NCBI GenBank assembly: GCA_030429005.1
Contig: JAUIDP010000007.1
Span: forward strand, 1-64,000
Length of the DNA stretch: 64,000 nt
Source of the DNA: Gammaproteobacteria bacterium
GTDB lineage: Bacteria; Pseudomonadota; Gammaproteobacteria; Steroidobacterales; Woeseiaceae
Direction of reading: 5' to 3'
The position numbers and the translations under genes were made by a program. Below are positions 1 through 8,300 of this stretch, piece after piece. The notes under the pieces are model-generated. The model did no database searches. It was not told where the DNA came from and was given only the letters and a program-made list of their open reading frames with translations. Numbering within the stretch: position 1 is the stretch's first letter; each line of letters starts with the position of its first letter.

Positions 1-80
1 ACACCGAGATCGCTATGATGCGTACAGTGAAAGCGGCGCTGGACCCGCACAACACCTTGAATCCAGGCAAGGTAATTTGA
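1..80 (+). CDS. C-terminal end of an FAD-linked oxidase (partial)
   Basis: Only the last 25 codons and the stop (TGA at 78-80) are inside the window. The tail reads LDPHNTLNPGKVI, the typical C-terminus of the FAD-binding oxidase C-terminal domain found in D-lactate, glycolate and D-2-hydroxyglutarate dehydrogenases. Substrate cannot be told from this fragment. The rest of the gene lies upstream of the window. Confidence 0.75.
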   Translation, partial: TEIAMMRTVKAALDPHNTLNPGKVI

Positions 81-142
81 CGACCAGTTCCGCGTCCGGG
101 CTTGACCAAACCGTTAAACTACGGCCTGCTAGACCTCTGAGC

Positions 143-164
143 GCGGCCAGGTAGCCGCTTTTTT
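143..164 (+). terminator. Intrinsic terminator after the oxidase gene
   Basis: A 5-bp stem GCGGC/GCCGC (143-147 with 154-158) with a 6-base loop is followed directly by six T. It most likely ends the upstream oxidase transcript. It lies only 15 bases before the next start codon at 180, so it could also act as a leader terminator for that gene. Confidence 0.6.
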
Positions 165-179
165 GTACAGCACCGCAGC

Positions 180-2744
180 ATGAACGCCGAATCAAACAAA
201 ATTAGGGAGTCTCTTGTCGACCAGCTGTCCAGCTTCGAGCAACGCCTGGACGGCCAGATCGACGATGTGCGTTTGCTGGCGGACATCCAGGATGGTATCG
301 GCAACCTGATCGGCGCAAGTGGTGGCAACGAGGCGGAAATTCGGCGTGTCTTGCAAGAGCGCTACGATAGCGGACAGCTACGCAAGGAAACCTTTCAGCT
401 GGTCAAGTCGATGCTGGACCGGTTCGTCAGCGAGCACATTCCAACGGCGGGATCCGCAGTACCCAGGCCACCCGCGACGCCTCCGCGTCCGGTGGTGGAT
501 CCAGACGACGACGCTTACGTGCAGACCATCGCCGAGGCGGCCAGCGAACTCAACGATGACGATGCACCGCGGGCAAAGAAGCGGTCGCCGAGGAACAACG
601 TCGATGCTGCCGCAGCGGCTGACCAGCGTGTGCAGGTTGGTTCGGTTCTGCGCGACCGCTTCATGCTGCAGCAACGGATTGCCGGCGGCAGCATGGGGGT
701 CGTGTACAAGGCCCTCGATCGGCGCCTCGCCGAGGCCAACGCCAATGACCCGTACGTCGCCGTCAAGATCCTGTCGCCACAGTTGGCCGGCAATGCGCTG
801 GCGCTGCGGGCCTTGCAGCAGGAAGGAGCAAAAGGCCGTTGCCTGTCGCACCCAAACATTGTGCGCTTTATCGACCTCGACCGTGACGAAGACCTGTACT
901 TCATCGTCATGGAATGGCTGGAGGGGCGGACACTTGCTGAAATTCTTGACGACCCCGACGACGGCAAGGTCGATCCACAGCGCGCTTTTGAAATAGTCGA
1001 GGCGCTGGGCAAGGCATTGGCTTACGCGCATCGATGCGGGATTGTGCATGCCGACGTCAAGCCCGGCAACGTCATGATTACGCCGGAAGGCGATGTCAAA
1101 CTGCTCGATTTTGGCGTTGCCCGCGTGCGCCAGAAACAGCAGGAAGGACGCAAGGAATTCGACCCCGGCGTTCTCAAGCTGTTGACGCCGGCTTATTCGA
1201 GCATGCAGGTCCTGACCGGGGAAGACCCGACGCCCGCTGATGACGTGTTTTCGCTGGCGTGCCTGATGTACCGGCTGCTGGCGGGCTACCGGGTGTTCGG
1301 GCCGCGCAATGCCGCCGAGGCGGCCGAAGCCGGCATGAACCCGCAGCGTCCCAACGGGCTGGACGAAGGCCGCTGGCGGGTACTCAAGAAAGCATTGTCC
1401 TTTTCACGGGTCGCGCGCTACGAGACGATCCCGGATTTCATTGATGCGCTGAATATCAACAGCGGCGAAACCATTTCACTGGTCGTCCCGCCACGGCCGG
1501 ACTTCGAGTCGCACGATGACGGTCCCGGGGCGGGACGCTGGATCGCGGGGCTGGTGATCCTGCTCGGGCTGATGGGGTTTGCGGCGTACCAGCTCGGTTT
1601 CCTCGATGATCTGCGCGAGCAGTACTTCGGCGATGACAACACCATTGTCGATTTGGCGCCAGCCGAAGAACCCGTGATAGCGACTGTCGAGCCCGCAGCG
1701 TCTGCGACGACGGTCGATGAAGATCTGGCACCCGGAAACGCAGCACCTGCGGACGCGATTGCGGATGCCGACGCGACTGACACGGCAATTGCGCCTGCGG
1801 ATGAGGTTCAGACTGAAGTACCTTTGGTGAGCACAGACGATGCAGTCGAAGCAGAAGCTGCGACGGCACGCGACGACGTTCTCGATGAGGTTCTCGTCGA
1901 ACCATTCGAGCCGGGTACGCAGGCCAGCGAGGTCGCAGCGAATCCTGGCGATCAATCGGCTGCGGCAGCCGACCTGGTCGATTTCTCCGCATTGCCGCCG
2001 GCGACCGCTGAATTGCAGATCGACCTGGACCGTTCACGACCCGACAGTGTGGCCGTTACCTTGCGTGAGGATGGCGACCCGGTGACTGTCGACATCATTC
2101 GCGCCGACGCCAGTTTGCCGGCGGTGCTCAGGCTCGAGGAGGCCGGATTCAGCGGCAATCGTTCGCCGTGGGGCAGTGGCCAGTACACCATTTCCGATGA
2201 CGGCCGGGTTGCGTTCGAAGCCGGCCAGGCGAGGGCGCGGGTCACGCTGTCCATGACCTCCGATCCGTTACGCGAGGCTGACCAGCAATCCACGTTGCGC
2301 CTGCGGGAGGCCGGCGCGGCGACGACGGAGCTCGCAACCATTACCGTCGAATTGCAGGACGATGACCAGCGCGCATTCGAAGCCACGATGCCGGCGAATA
2401 TGGTTGCATTTGCAACCACGCAAATGACCGTACGCGAGCGTGACCCTGCCGTGCAGATCGATATCCTGCGTTTCAATCCGGACAACAGCCGGCTGGAAGT
2501 GCGCTACCGGCTGCGGGACATCACGGCGACCAAAGGTGAAGACTACTTCGCTCCCGGCAATGCCACGATCGTTTTCGGCCCCGGCCAGCGCAATGCGCGC
2601 CTGTTAATCCCGCTGGTACAGGATGTCGCATTTGAAGACAACGAAGCATTCCGTGTCGAGTTGCTACGCGAGTCGACAGAAGAAGGTGGCGAGCCCGAAG
2701 TCTTCGCAGATACCGCCATCATCATTCGCGACGACGACTCCTGA
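180..2744 (+). CDS. Membrane Ser/Thr protein kinase with Calx-beta-like C-terminal domains
   Basis: Predicted Hanks-type protein kinase of 854 residues. An N-terminal alpha-helical segment (about 1-90) and an acidic/proline linker precede the kinase domain (about 155-430): glycine loop GGSMGVVYKA, VAVKIL with the ATP-binding Lys near 196, catalytic loop HADVKPGN near 290 and DFG near 309. The usual HRD arginine is alanine, so this is a non-RD kinase. One transmembrane helix follows (about 453-473), then an acidic Ala/Asp-rich linker and two Calx-beta-like segments (about 605-710 and 730-850, with GEDYFAPGNATIVF and EDNEAFRVEL). The topology suggests a cytoplasmic kinase with an outer sensor or adhesion part. 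No Shine-Dalgarno is visible before ATG 180, yet the N-terminal helix looks genuine. Target unknown; the neighbouring ilvD is functionally unrelated. Confidence 0.85.
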   Translation: MNAESNKIRESLVDQLSSFEQRLDGQIDDVRLLADIQDGIGNLIGASGGNEAEIRRVLQERYDSGQLRKETFQLVKSMLDRFVSEHIPTAGSAVPRPPATPPRPVVDPDDDAYVQTIAEAASELNDDDAPRAKKRSPRNNVDAAAAADQRVQVGSVLRDRFMLQQRIAGGSMGVVYKALDRRLAEANANDPYVAVKILSPQLAGNALALRALQQEGAKGRCLSHPNIVRFIDLDRDEDLYFIVMEWLEGRTLAEILDDPDDGKVDPQRAFEIVEALGKALAYAHRCGIVHADVKPGNVMITPEGDVKLLDFGVARVRQKQQEGRKEFDPGVLKLLTPAYSSMQVLTGEDPTPADDVFSLACLMYRLLAGYRVFGPRNAAEAAEAGMNPQRPNGLDEGRWRVLKKALSFSRVARYETIPDFIDALNINSGETISLVVPPRPDFESHDDGPGAGRWIAGLVILLGLMGFAAYQLGFLDDLREQYFGDDNTIVDLAPAEEPVIATVEPAASATTVDEDLAPGNAAPADAIADADATDTAIAPADEVQTEVPLVSTDDAVEAEAATARDDVLDEVLVEPFEPGTQASEVAANPGDQSAAAADLVDFSALPPATAELQIDLDRSRPDSVAVTLREDGDPVTVDIIRADASLPAVLRLEEAGFSGNRSPWGSGQYTISDDGRVAFEAGQARARVTLSMTSDPLREADQQSTLRLREAGAATTELATITVELQDDDQRAFEATMPANMVAFATTQMTVRERDPAVQIDILRFNPDNSRLEVRYRLRDITATKGEDYFAPGNATIVFGPGQRNARLLIPLVQDVAFEDNEAFRVELLRESTEEGGEPEVFADTAIIIRDDDS

Positions 2745-2769
2745 CGGCGTTCTGATTCGTTGCTAGACT
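2741..2769 (+). promoter_or_regulatory. Candidate sigma-70 promoter for ilvD
   Basis: CTGACG (2741-2746), a 17-base spacer and TAGACT (2764-2769) match the consensus at four of six positions each. It overlaps the kinase stop codon and places a transcription start near 2776, about 30 bases before the ilvD ATG. Confidence 0.4.
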
Positions 2770-2806
2770 GCGGCGTTGCAAGTCAACCAGGCAACGAGGC
2801 AACAGC

Positions 2807-4492
2807 ATGGAAGAGAAGGAACTGCGGCGCTATTCGCGCGTCGTCGTGGACGGCGATGAACAGGCACCCAGTCGCGCAATGTTGCGCGCGGTCGGATTCA
2901 GCGAGGATGATTTCAAACGACCACAGGTCGGTGTCGCATCCACATGGAGCATGGTCACGCCATGCAATATGCACATTCGCGACCTTGCCGATGCGGCTGC
3001 CGCAAGCGCGGACGCAGCAGGCGGCAAGGGTGTTGTTTTCAACACGATCAGTGTCTCCGACGGCATTTCCATGGGCACCCCCGGCATGCGCTACTCGCTC
3101 GTGTCCCGGGAAATCATTGCCGATTCCATTGAGGCCGTAACGGCGGCGGAAGGATTCGACGGGCTGGTTACGATCGGCGGCTGTGACAAGAACATGCCGG
3201 CCTGCGTGATGGCGATGGCGCGTCTGAACCGGCCGTCGGTATTCGTTTATGGCGGCACCATTCGACCCGGCACCAACCGCCGCGACATCGTTTCGGTGTT
3301 TGAAGCGGTCGGCGCCAAATCCGCCGGCACAATCAGTGACAAGGAACTGCTCGAAGTTGAGCAGACAGCTATTCCCGGACCCGGCGCGTGCGGCGGCATG
3401 TACACAGCCAATACCATGGCATCCGCGATCGAGGCGCTGGGAATGAGTCTTGCAAACAGCTCCGCGCAGGAAGCCGTTTCTGCGGCGAAATTGCAGGACT
3501 GCCAGCGCGCTGCCGAAGCGGTGGTCAACCTGATCAAGCTCGACATCAAGCCGCTGGACATCATGACTTACAAGGCGTTCGAGAATGCAATCAGCGTCGT
3601 AATCGCCCTGGGCGGTTCGACCAACGCCGTCCTGCACCTGCTGGCCATGGCCAGGGAGGCGCAGGTTCCGCTGACGCTCGAGGACTTCACCCGGATCGGG
3701 GCAAGGGTTCCGGTGCTGGCGGACCTGAAACCCAGCGGCAAGTACCTGATGTCCGAACTGATTGAAATCGGCGGTATCCAGCCATTGATGAAACGCATGC
3801 TCGACGCAGGTTTTCTGCACGGTGATTGCCTGACGGTCACAGGCAAGACCCTGGCCGAGAACCTGGCCGATGTAGCGGACTACCCGGACGGACAGGATAT
3901 CGTGCAAGACTTCGCGCACCCGATTAAGCGGGACAGCCATCTCGCAATCCTGTACGGCAACGTCGCGCCGGACGGCGCCGTCGCCAAGATCTCGGGTAAG
4001 GAGGGGCTGCGCTTCGAAGGCACGGCACGCATCTACCATTCAGAAGAACTGGCGTTGCAGGCAATACTGGATGGCGAGGTCATCTCGGGTGACGTCATCG
4101 TCATCCGCTACGAGGGCCCGAAAGGTGCGCCGGGAATGCGCGAAATGCTCAGTCCCACCAGCGCAATCATGGGTAAGGGACTCGGTGCGGAGGTGGCACT
4201 GATCACCGACGGCCGGTTCTCCGGCGGTAGCCACGGTTTCGTTGTCGGGCATGTGTCACCGGAGGCTGCCGTAGGCGGCCCCATCGCCTTGCTGGAGGAC
4301 GGCGACAAGCTCGTTATTGACGCGGAACGTAAGCAAATCAACGCATTGGTGAGCGACGAGGTACTGGCGGAGCGCCGCAAACGCTGGCAGCGACCGAAGT
4401 CCTCGGTCACCGGCGGCACGCTGGCGAAGTATCGCTCACAGGTGTCTTCGGCCTCGGAGGGGGCGGTGACGGTACCCGATCCGTGGGATTAA
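2807..4492 (+). CDS. ilvD: Dihydroxy-acid dehydratase
   Basis: Dehydrates 2,3-dihydroxy-isovalerate and its methylvalerate homologue to the 2-keto acids, the third common step of valine/isoleucine synthesis. The 561-residue protein fits the IlvD/Edd family. Cysteines expected to bind the Fe-S cluster sit in VTPCNMH (near 53), [10 protein letters not shown] (near 125) and [13 protein letters not shown] (near 196); the C-terminal [15 protein letters not shown] motif is present. Start at ATG 2807 gives the usual N-terminus. It sits alone between a kinase gene and lysAC; the rest of the branched-chain pathway (ilvC, leuACDB) lies about 15 kb away on the other strand, and ilvBN/ilvA are not in the window. 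Confidence 0.97.
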   Translation: MEEKELRRYSRVVVDGDEQAPSRAMLRAVGFSEDDFKRPQVGVASTWSMVTPCNMHIRDLADAAAASADAAGGKGVVFNTISVSDGISMGTPGMRYSLVSREIIADSIEAVTAAEGFDGLVTIGGCDKNMPACVMAMARLNRPSVFVYGGTIRPGTNRRDIVSVFEAVGAKSAGTISDKELLEVEQTAIPGPGACGGMYTANTMASAIEALGMSLANSSAQEAVSAAKLQDCQRAAEAVVNLIKLDIKPLDIMTYKAFENAISVVIALGGSTNAVLHLLAMAREAQVPLTLEDFTRIGARVPVLADLKPSGKYLMSELIEIGGIQPLMKRMLDAGFLHGDCLTVTGKTLAENLADVADYPDGQDIVQDFAHPIKRDSHLAILYGNVAPDGAVAKISGKEGLRFEGTARIYHSEELALQAILDGEVISGDVIVIRYEGPKGAPGMREMLSPTSAIMGKGLGAEVALITDGRFSGGSHGFVVGHVSPEAAVGGPIALLEDGDKLVIDAERKQINALVSDEVLAERRKRWQRPKSSVTGGTLAKYRSQVSSASEGAVTVPDPWD

Positions 4493-4517
4493 GAAGCGCT
4501 CCCAAGGTGCTCAAAAC

Positions 4518-4546
4518 TTGACGTTTTGCAGCAGGTTCGCTCTACT
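4518..4546 (+). promoter_or_regulatory. Candidate promoter for the lysAC leader
   Basis: TTGACG (five of six) and TCTACT (four of six) are separated by exactly 17 bases. Transcription would start near 4553, producing a leader of about 210 bases before the lysAC start, with a terminator inside it. Confidence 0.5.
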
Positions 4547-4594
4547 TCCGGAATGCGATTTCTTGCCTCCCACGTAAAGTGCCAACGTACTGAC

Positions 4595-4672
4595 ATGCTC
4601 GGTATGAAAAAACACATAGAATATATGGCGCGCCAGAGGTGCGTGGGAGCGAATGGCAATCGTACCGACTAA
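4595..4672 (+). CDS. Possible 25-residue leader peptide upstream of lysAC
   Basis: A short frame starting at ATG 4595 (or ATG 4604) contains two adjacent Lys codons (AAA AAA at 4607-4612) and ends with TAA at 4670-4672, 28 bases before the terminator hairpin. A ribosome paused at the Lys codons would leave 4637-4647 free to pair with the 5' side of the terminator (4701-4717), whereas one finishing at the stop would cover that segment. No Shine-Dalgarno is visible before either ATG and only two Lys codons are present, so this is a hypothesis. Confidence 0.25.
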   Translation: MLGMKKHIEYMARQRCVGANGNRTD

Positions 4673-4700
4673 CCAATAAAGTCCGGACATTGTCATCGAG

Positions 4701-4732
4701 CCCGCGAGGACACACCTGGCGGGTTTTTTTTT
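4701..4732 (+). terminator. Intrinsic terminator / attenuator directly before lysAC
   Basis: CCCGC (4701-4705) pairs with GCGGG (4719-4723), extended past one mismatch by AGG/CCT, with an ACACA loop and a run of nine T. Its end is about 30 bases from the chosen lysAC start, leaving no room for a promoter in between. It is therefore either crossed conditionally by the lysAC transcript (attenuation) or is the ilvD terminator with an overlapping unrecognised promoter. Confidence 0.75.
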
Positions 4733-4763
4733 GGGCGTTTACAAACAGGTATTCGAAACGGTA

Positions 4764-7400
4764 ATGCAATCAGCGGTCATTGAAGCTCCATTCGAAACGG
4801 ATGCGGGCAACACGGCGATCGACTCTCCGTGGGTAGTGTTAAAGTTCGGTGGCACCAGCGTATCGACCGCTGAAAACTGGCACACCATTGCCGGGCTGAT
4901 TCGCAACAGACTGGACAGCGGACTCCAGCCGGTGATCGTCCATTCGGCGCTGAAGACGGTGTCGAATACACTCGTCAGCATCCTGCAACAGGCCGTCAAC
5001 GGTGACCCGGCCGAATTGTTAAGCGGCCTTCGGCAGCAGCACGAGCAGCTGGCCGAAGATCTTGGCTTGCCGAGTGGACCGCTGTTGCAGGACATCCTGC
5101 AGGAACTGGACCAGTTGATCGCCGGCATCCGACTGGTTCGCGAAGTCAGTGTCCGGGTCCGGGTTCGCGTGATGGCGCTCGGGGAAATCATGGCTACGCG
5201 TATTGGCGCTGAATTCCTGCGCAGCCAGGGGTTGCCGGTAACCTGGGTGGACGCTCGCGACTACCTGACCAGCGACAGCCGCGCGGGCGAACAACGTACC
5301 CGGGACTACCTGAACGCAACCTGCGATGCTGCGCCGGACCCGTCAATGCAGGCGGCGTTTGCAAAGATTGGCGGCGTGGTCCTGACACAGGGATTCATCG
5401 CCCGCAACAAGCTCGGCGACACGGTCCTGCTCGGTCGGGGTGGCTCGGATACCTCGGGAGCCTATTTTGCGGCTCGGCTGGAAGCGCAGCGTCTGGAGAT
5501 CTGGACCGACGTGCCCGGCATGTTCAGCGCAGACCCGCGCAAGGTTCCGTCAGCGAGGTTGCTGGTCGCATTGCACTACGACGAGGCGCAGGAACTGGCA
5601 TCGGCCGGTAGCGCTGTCTTGCACCCGCGTTGCCTGTCGCCGCTGCGGCGCAGCAGCATTCCTCTGTTTGTGCGTTGTACGACCGCGCCACAGATCAGCG
5701 GCACGATGGTGTCCGCAGTCACGGAAGAGATCGAGCCACAGGTCAAGGGTATCTGTAACCGCAACGGGCTGCTGTTGATATCGATGGATACGGTTGGCAT
5801 GTGGAACGAGGCGGGCTTTCTCGCCAAAGCGTTCGCCGTATTCGGCACGCACCGGGTCTCTGTTGACCTGATCTCCACATCCGAGACGAACGTGACGGTA
5901 TCGGTGGACCAGGTCGGCGGCGAAGTACCGGATGAGTTGCTTAGTGATCTCGTCAGTGACCTGGAAGCATTGTGCCGCGTGCGGGTCATTCCGGACTGTT
6001 CTGCCATCAGCCTGGTGGGTCGCAAAATTCGCACGATTCTGCCGCGCCTGGCGCCTGCGCTGGAAGTCTTCGAAGAGGAAAAGATTCACCTGATGTCACA
6101 GGCGGCGAACGACCTGAACCTGAGCTTCGTCGTCGATCGCAGCCAGGGCGACCGGCTGGTCAGGAAATTGCATTCCTCGATCATCCGGGAAACCGGCGGC
6201 AGCCCGGCTTTCGGCCAGAGCTGGGAGCAGTTGTTCCGGGAAGAAGAGGAACAGGCCGTCGCAGTTGCGCCCTGGTGGCTCGACAAGCGCCAGCAACTGC
6301 TCGAGCTTGCCGGGCGATCGCTCAACACCTACGTGTATGACCTGGCCAGTGTGCGCAGCGCTGCCAGGGATCTGCTGAACCTGGACAACGTCGATCGCAT
6401 TCTTTACGCGATGAAAGCGAACGACAATGCCGATGTACTCCGCACGCTGGCAGACCAGGGCGTGGATTTCGAATGCGTGTCTCCGGGCGAGGTTGAGTGG
6501 CTGCAGGCTTCGGTGCCGGACCTGGACCTCGGCCGCATATTATTTACCCCGAATTTCGCCCAGCGAGCTGAGTACGAATGGGCACTGGACAAGGGCCTGC
6601 AGGTCACCCTCGACAACCTGTACCCGCTCGAGGCCTGGCCCGACCTGTTCCGCGACCGGAAGCTGTTCGTACGGCTCGATCCCGGCCAGGGGAGGGGCCA
6701 TCACGAACACGTCAAGACGGCCGGCGTGCATTCGAAATTCGGCGTACCGCTGTTTGAAGTCGATGACCTCGTGCGACTGGTCGATGCGGCCGGGGCGACG
6801 GTTATCGGTATGCACGCCCATAGCGGCAGCGGCGTCCAGGACCCGAACAGCTGGCGAATCGTGGCCGGCACGCTGGCCCGGGTGGCCGAGCGATTCCCGG
6901 ATGTCGAAGTTATCGATCTTGGTGGCGGGCTGGGCATACCGGAGAAGCCCGGCGACAAGGATTTTGACCTGGCTCAGCTTGATGCGGCCCTCGCTGAAAT
7001 ACGCGAGGCCTACCCGCAGTACAAGCTGTGGCTCGAACCCGGCCGCTATCTCGTCGCACGCGCCGGTGTCCTGTTGACCCGGGTCACACAGACCAAGGGC
7101 AAAGGCGATATGCGCTATATCGGTGTCGGCACCGGCATGAACTCCCTGATACGCCCGGCTCTGTACGGTTCCTACCATGAAATCGTCAACCTGACCCGGG
7201 CCGGCGAGCCAGCGACTGAAACCGTGACGGTGGTCGGCCCGATCTGTGAAACGGGTGATCGACTTGGCAGCGACCGCCTGCTGCCGCCGTCGAGCGAAAA
7301 TGACGTGATCCTGATTGCGAATACCGGTGCCTATGGCTATGTCATGCGCTTGCATTACAATCGCCGTGCCGATGTAACCGAAGTCGTTATCCAGGAGTAG
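4764..7400 (+). CDS. lysAC: Bifunctional aspartate kinase / diaminopimelate decarboxylase
   Basis: Fusion of the first and last enzymes of lysine synthesis, as known from Xanthomonadales and relatives. Counting from ATG 4764 (878 residues), the aspartokinase part begins with KFGGTSV near 27, has the GRGGSDTSG substrate motif and C-terminal ACT-type regulatory sequence to about 450. The decarboxylase part, about 510-878, has the PLP lysine in YAMKAND near 551, the HAHSGSG phosphate-binding motif near 684, LEPGRY near 757 and CETGD near 828. An in-frame TTG at 4731 lies within the T-run of the upstream terminator, so ATG 4764 is preferred although its Shine-Dalgarno is weak. Fusion plus leader attenuation suggests lysine-responsive control; ACT domains would give feedback inhibition. 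Confidence 0.95.
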   Translation: MQSAVIEAPFETDAGNTAIDSPWVVLKFGGTSVSTAENWHTIAGLIRNRLDSGLQPVIVHSALKTVSNTLVSILQQAVNGDPAELLSGLRQQHEQLAEDLGLPSGPLLQDILQELDQLIAGIRLVREVSVRVRVRVMALGEIMATRIGAEFLRSQGLPVTWVDARDYLTSDSRAGEQRTRDYLNATCDAAPDPSMQAAFAKIGGVVLTQGFIARNKLGDTVLLGRGGSDTSGAYFAARLEAQRLEIWTDVPGMFSADPRKVPSARLLVALHYDEAQELASAGSAVLHPRCLSPLRRSSIPLFVRCTTAPQISGTMVSAVTEEIEPQVKGICNRNGLLLISMDTVGMWNEAGFLAKAFAVFGTHRVSVDLISTSETNVTVSVDQVGGEVPDELLSDLVSDLEALCRVRVIPDCSAISLVGRKIRTILPRLAPALEVFEEEKIHLMSQAANDLNLSFVVDRSQGDRLVRKLHSSIIRETGGSPAFGQSWEQLFREEEEQAVAVAPWWLDKRQQLLELAGRSLNTYVYDLASVRSAARDLLNLDNVDRILYAMKANDNADVLRTLADQGVDFECVSPGEVEWLQASVPDLDLGRILFTPNFAQRAEYEWALDKGLQVTLDNLYPLEAWPDLFRDRKLFVRLDPGQGRGHHEHVKTAGVHSKFGVPLFEVDDLVRLVDAAGATVIGMHAHSGSGVQDPNSWRIVAGTLARVAERFPDVEVIDLGGGLGIPEKPGDKDFDLAQLDAALAEIREAYPQYKLWLEPGRYLVARAGVLLTRVTQTKGKGDMRYIGVGTGMNSLIRPALYGSYHEIVNLTRAGEPATETVTVVGPICETGDRLGSDRLLPPSSENDVILIANTGAYGYVMRLHYNRRADVTEVVIQE

Positions 7401-7411
7401 AAAGAACCGTG

Positions 7412-8002
7412 ATGAAATTGTTCTGGGCGCCGCAAACGCGGTCCTCACGCGCTGTGTGGATGCTTGAAGAGGCGGGCGTCGAGTATGAGATCGAACACAT
7501 TGATATCCGCGACAGTTCGCAGCATGTCGATGTGGATTTTCGCGCGGCCAGCCCGATGCGCAAGGTACCTGCGTTGAAAGACCACGATGTGCAGATGGCC
7601 GAGTCTGCGGCAATCTGCCTGTACGTTGCGGACCGCTACGCCCCTGGACGACTGGCGCCGGCTATCGACCACGCCGATCGCGGCCGCTTCCTGTTCTGGT
7701 TGATGTATGCGCCCGCGGTTATCGAGCCGACCATGTCGGAAAAGCTGAACAAGATCGAGCCCAACCGGGCCAGCAATGGCTGGGGCGATTTCAAGACGAT
7801 GATCAGTACGCTGTCGACCGGGTTGGGCGGCAATCCGTGGATTCTGGGTGATCATTTTTCCGCCGCGGATGTGATGCTGGGCTCCAGCGTGCATTTCATG
7901 CAGTTGTTCAACCTGCTGGGCGATGAGCCCGAATTGACCGAGTATGTCGAACGCTGCCGCGAACGGCCGGCATTCCAGGCTGCGCAGAAAAAAGAAGGCT
8001 AG
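7412..8002 (+). CDS. Glutathione S-transferase family protein
   Basis: A 196-residue soluble protein with an N-terminal thioredoxin-fold GST domain (KLFWAPQTRSSRAVWMLEEA, then the cis-proline region RKVPALKD and the ESAAICLYVADRY glutathione-binding motif) and a helical C-terminal domain. The catalytic residue is probably Ser in TRSSR. The reaction is unknown. It starts 11 bases after the lysAC stop at ATG 7412, preceded in frame by GTG 7409, so co-transcription with lysAC is likely. It converges with hisE, with one base between the stop codons. Confidence 0.85.
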   Translation: MKLFWAPQTRSSRAVWMLEEAGVEYEIEHIDIRDSSQHVDVDFRAASPMRKVPALKDHDVQMAESAAICLYVADRYAPGRLAPAIDHADRGRFLFWLMYAPAVIEPTMSEKLNKIEPNRASNGWGDFKTMISTLSTGLGGNPWILGDHFSAADVMLGSSVHFMQLFNLLGDEPELTEYVERCRERPAFQAAQKKEG

Positions 8003-8003
8003 G

Positions 8004-8300
8004 TCAGCCGCTGTGGCGTGATTCGAGGGTCCGGACTACGTCGGCGAATCGGATATCTTTGTCTGCCAGTAACACCAGCAGGTGGTAGACCAGGTCCGCT
8101 GCCTCGTCCGTGATTTCATCGCTGTTCGAGCTGCACGCCGCCAGCGCCACCTCGACGGCTTCTTCGCCAACCTTTTGCGCGATTCGCTGTGTGCCGGCTG
8201 CAAACAATGACGAGGTATAACTCTTGCCAACCGGAGCGTTGCGACGCGCAACGATCAGGTCTTCGAGAGTCTGCAGGAATGCCAGGTTGTTCGTGGTCAT
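8004..8300 (-). CDS. hisE: Phosphoribosyl-ATP pyrophosphatase
   Basis: Hydrolyses PR-ATP to PR-AMP, step two of histidine synthesis. The 98-residue protein is a stand-alone MazG-like HisE with the metal-binding [11 protein letters not shown] motif and the [14 protein letters not shown] helix. In many gammaproteobacteria HisE is fused behind the PR-AMP cyclohydrolase HisI; here no HisI domain is attached or seen anywhere in the window. The ATG at 8300 overlaps the hisF stop by four bases (ATGA), so it is the translationally coupled last gene of the his operon. Confidence 0.95.
   Translation of the reverse strand: MTTNNLAFLQTLEDLIVARRNAPVGKSYTSSLFAAGTQRIAQKVGEEAVEVALAACSSNSDEITDEAADLVYHLLVLLADKDIRFADVVRTLESRHSG

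Noticed and set aside
2783-4039. A 418-codon open frame antisense to ilvD
   Set aside because: It mirrors the codon positions of a well-supported gene in GC-rich DNA and has no recognisable motif or ribosome site.
4553-4732. Lysine riboswitch upstream of lysAC, suggested by AGAGGTGCG at 4635-4643
   Set aside because: The motif lies mid-leader, fewer than 100 bases remain after it, and the other conserved lysine-riboswitch core elements are not present.
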